Origin: Megamerina dolium
Taxonomy: Eukaryota > Arthropoda > Insecta > Diptera > Megamerinidae
Reading direction: 5' to 3'
DNA length: 64,000 nt
Assembly (NCBI GenBank): GCA_963854835.1
Contig: OY978528.1
Span: 56,316,761 to 56,380,760, forward strand
Shown: positions 61,861-64,000 of the stretch, piece by piece
Position numbering within the stretch: the first letter of the stretch is position 1
Layout of the letters: each line of letters begins with the position of its first letter
Notes under the pieces: generated by a model
What the model saw: the letters and a program-made list of their open reading frames with translations, nothing else
Told to the model about the DNA's origin: nothing
The model's database searches: none
Position numbers and translations under genes: made by a program

Positions 61861-62003
61861 CTACCCATTTACCCGGTACTGGCAATCATATGGAAGAATT
61901 TCACCGAAAGTACTTCCTTGACAATCTGTTCGATTGTTTAGATGTTAGTTTTGAAGAACCTCTTAATCTAGTTAGATATTTTGTTGCCTATGTTGAGGTG
62001 GGT

Positions 62004-62360
62004 GCCGTAGCTCAGTGGTTAGTGTGTTCGCCTTCTGATCTGTAGGTCGTGGTTCAATACCCGGCTGATGCATAACAAATTTAATATCGAAAAGATTTCT
62101 CTTTCGAACGGTACCCACCTGTCGGCAAGCAATTGGCAATTCTTCCGACAGTAACAACTTGCCATGAAAAAGCTTCTAAAAAGAACTCTGTGACAAAGCT
62201 CAGAAAAAGTGATGTCACAAGTGTTCTGCCGTTCGGAACCGTCTAAAATAAGTAGGTCCATTCTAATACTGTCCAAAATTTAAGACAACAGTAATGGAAG
62301 AGAAGCTCGGCCAATGAGCCCTTTGGGGCTTTAAGTGCCACATATTTATTTTTTATTCTT
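62004..62360 (+). mobile_element. tRNA-derived SINE, copy 6, with perfect 15-bp target-site duplication
   Basis: Starts GCCGTAGCTCAGTGGTTAGT (A box), then TTCTGATCTGTAGGTCGTGG, TTCAATACCCGGCTGATGC (B box), CTTTCGAACGGTACCCACCT, GCAATTGGCAATTCTTCCGA, AGCTCAGAAAAAGTGATGTC, CCGTTCGGAACCGTCTAAAA and GCCCTTTGGGGCTTTAAGTG, ending CACATATTTATTTTTTATT. TATGTTGAGGTGGGT stands at 61989-62003 and again at 62361-62375, identical. This is the youngest-looking copy. Confidence 0.95.
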
Positions 62361-62375
62361 TATGTTGAGGTGGGT

Positions 62376-62869
62376 TTTGCGAAAGATTTGCAAGTAAATA
62401 TTCTAAAAGTTGCTAATTACTAGTAATGGAGAAGATTGTAAAAATTGATGTCAGAATTTTCATACACATTTTTTAACATTCTCCATTGATTATTGTTGCT
62501 TGAACAGAGTATAAATATTATATTTTCGACATGAACATAAGATAAATAGCACTATGTGTATAGTTGCGAGTATTTATTGATGTTATACCTATGTACCCCC
62601 AGTAGTAAAGTGCGTTGAATGCATTAACAAAATCAATTGAAGAATTTTTTGATTCAAACCTTATTGATGAAATCGTCTATTCTGTGGTAAGAAAAGAGGG
62701 AATATGTTTTTAATAAGATTTTCCAAAAATTGTAAAAATAGTGTCATATTTGTAGTATTCTGTGGTGAAGTAAGAAGAGTTATAATGGAAAAATATTACC
62801 GCGACAAATTCCAATGACAATGTACAAATTTTACAGATTTCCGCCAAGCGAAAACCCTCATCTGCTTTG
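62376..62869. other. Stretch without a supported gene
   Basis: AT-rich; nothing recognised. Confidence 0.4.
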
Positions 62870-63210
62870 ATACAGCTTTTGACAGAATTAGTCTTAGCAG
62901 AACAAATCTACTCCTAGTAACCGGCTATCTCTCAGGACATAACTGGTTAAAGTACCATCTGTAGGCTCTGTCTGGAGGAGTATGAAATATCGATCTATAT
63001 CTTTTGCGAATGTCCGGCATTAAACACTTCCAGCTGAGTTTCCCAACACCAGCTTCAATCATCAAAAGTTCGACAAGATCAATTCTATCCTTTAGAAGAG
63101 ATGCTAGTGTCGTAGATGGGCTTGGGTACAAAAGACCTCTTATGGTCCAGTGCCCGTAAACCTTGTGGTTGGCCCTCAGAGGTATAAGGGCTCATATCCT
63201 CTAACAGACT
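62870..63210 (+). pseudogene. LINE C-terminal relic with zinc knuckle
   Basis: One frame reads LSRTNLLLVTGYLSGHNWLK YHL; after a shift it continues RLCLEEYE and FCECPALNTS. The pattern LTGH---KYHL---CRLC-E--ET--HILCECPAL is the CCHC tail after RNase H in jockey- and I-type LINEs. Here the first Cys of the CRLC is lost at the shift. It is a short dead fragment. Confidence 0.6.
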
Positions 63211-64000
63211 TCCGTCAGATTTCGCGTGGTCCACTTGATGAACAAGGAGTTTGTTCTTGCTCAAACGTCACGCTCTCTTTTGATTGATTGATTGAAGCAG
63301 AGGGAAAATTAAATCAAGTATTTATTTTGCTAATACATGCAACACTTTTGCTTAGTGGTTACATGAACATATCGTACATACAATTCATACGGCTTTAAAG
63401 TGTTAAATTTCATTGATCTTTCATTTGAATATTTTTTTACTCACCTCATCGTCTACCATTGTTTGCATTTTCGCACTGGGTCTTCATGTGTAAGTACTTT
63501 CATATGTAAGCACCTATGTTACACCTCTATGTTGAAGTATTCAATTTGTATTCAATTCACATTTGCGTGCGTGTGTATTTATTATATATGGATGGATATG
63601 TATATGTTATGTTATCTTAAATGCTTCCGCTTGAAATGATTTGTAACGAATGAAATTACTTTTACTTCAAAAAATATACTCACACATAGAAAGGTAAAAA
63701 GGAACAACTTGCATATCAACTTGCAGGTTTATGTGAGCACGTGTGTGTGTGTGTGTGTGCAAATTTAGATTTGAATATTACTGCATAGTAGGTATATGTT
63801 TCATGAGCGTTTTTTTTGTCAATGTCAGCAGAAAAATATTTGTCTCAATAACCATACACAATATTTTATGCTCATACATATATTAGATACCAGCACTCGT
63901 ACATCAGAATCAATTTTATTCGAATATACCAATGTACAATGTAGTATTTCTAATGAAGTCAAGCGATAAAACAGCGATACAAGCACAATCAATATTTTGA
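63211..64000. other. Right-edge stretch without a supported gene
   Basis: AT-rich with a GT run at 63740-63758 and CATATGTA words. On the minus strand a short frame MQTMVDDE (around 63442-63465) runs into GTGAGT at 63440; it is too short to call but is noted as a possible first exon of a gene. Confidence 0.35.
63740..63758. repeat. (GT)n microsatellite
   Basis: Uninterrupted GT dinucleotides following GCAC. Confidence 0.9.

Noticed and set aside
63440..63465. Minus-strand first exon MQTMVDDE before GTGAGT.
   Set aside because: Eight codons are too few to support a gene, and no partner exon was found.
1..64000. CRISPR arrays, bacterial operons, ribosome binding sites and rho-independent terminators.
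   Set aside because: The window is eukaryotic with spliced genes and animal transposons; no regularly spaced direct repeats with unique spacers occur.

Overview
This window is AT-rich nuclear DNA of a higher fly. Evidence for an insect is direct: spliced genes with short introns, mariner elements of the mellifera and irritans types, a copia relic, an I-type LINE with a (TAA)n tail, and many CATATGTA-type words and short (ACAT), (GT) and (GA) repeats. A tephritid fruit fly fits best, but that is an inference from repeat style and not from a diagnostic gene.

Genes are few. The left edge (2-244, +) holds the last coding part of DNA polymerase epsilon subunit 2. About 1.1 kb further on the same strand (1396-1879) I find a small spliced gene that I do not recognise. 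Its 77-nt intron joins two open frames exactly in phase. A lone 3'-terminal coding exon, also not recognised, lies at 40744-40980 (+). The only long reading frame is at 46026-47396 (-): a 456-aa protein with two C2H2 fingers of the PRDM8/ZNF488 type and no PR domain.

Most of the rest is non-coding sequence littered with transposon relics. From left to right: a 303-bp inverted-repeat element (2632-2934), a LINE reverse-transcriptase relic (6221-6439), a pogo/Tigger-like element with a nested tandem repeat (15895-18442), back-to-back duplications (18893-19485), a LINE with a GTAA-repeat tail (27330-28393), and a copia relic split by an I-type LINE (31387-33930). Further right come two relics of one Tc1/mariner-IS630-like family (36743-37396, 52331-52656), a mellifera-type mariner touching a LINE tail (56719-58152), an irritans-type mariner with its own insertion (60777-61860), and a LINE C-terminal relic (62870-63210).

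The most striking repeat is a tRNA-headed SINE of about 350 bp. Six copies lie on both strands (12.5, 26.2, 41.1, 44.8, 48.9 and 62.0 kb), and the last has a perfect 15-bp target-site duplication. A second small family, a near-palindromic element of 124-131 bp, occurs at 14.7 and 52.8 kb. No CRISPR array, rRNA or genuine tRNA gene was seen. Intron-rich genes could be missed by reading alone, so the long stretches called empty may still hold short exons or regulatory DNA.
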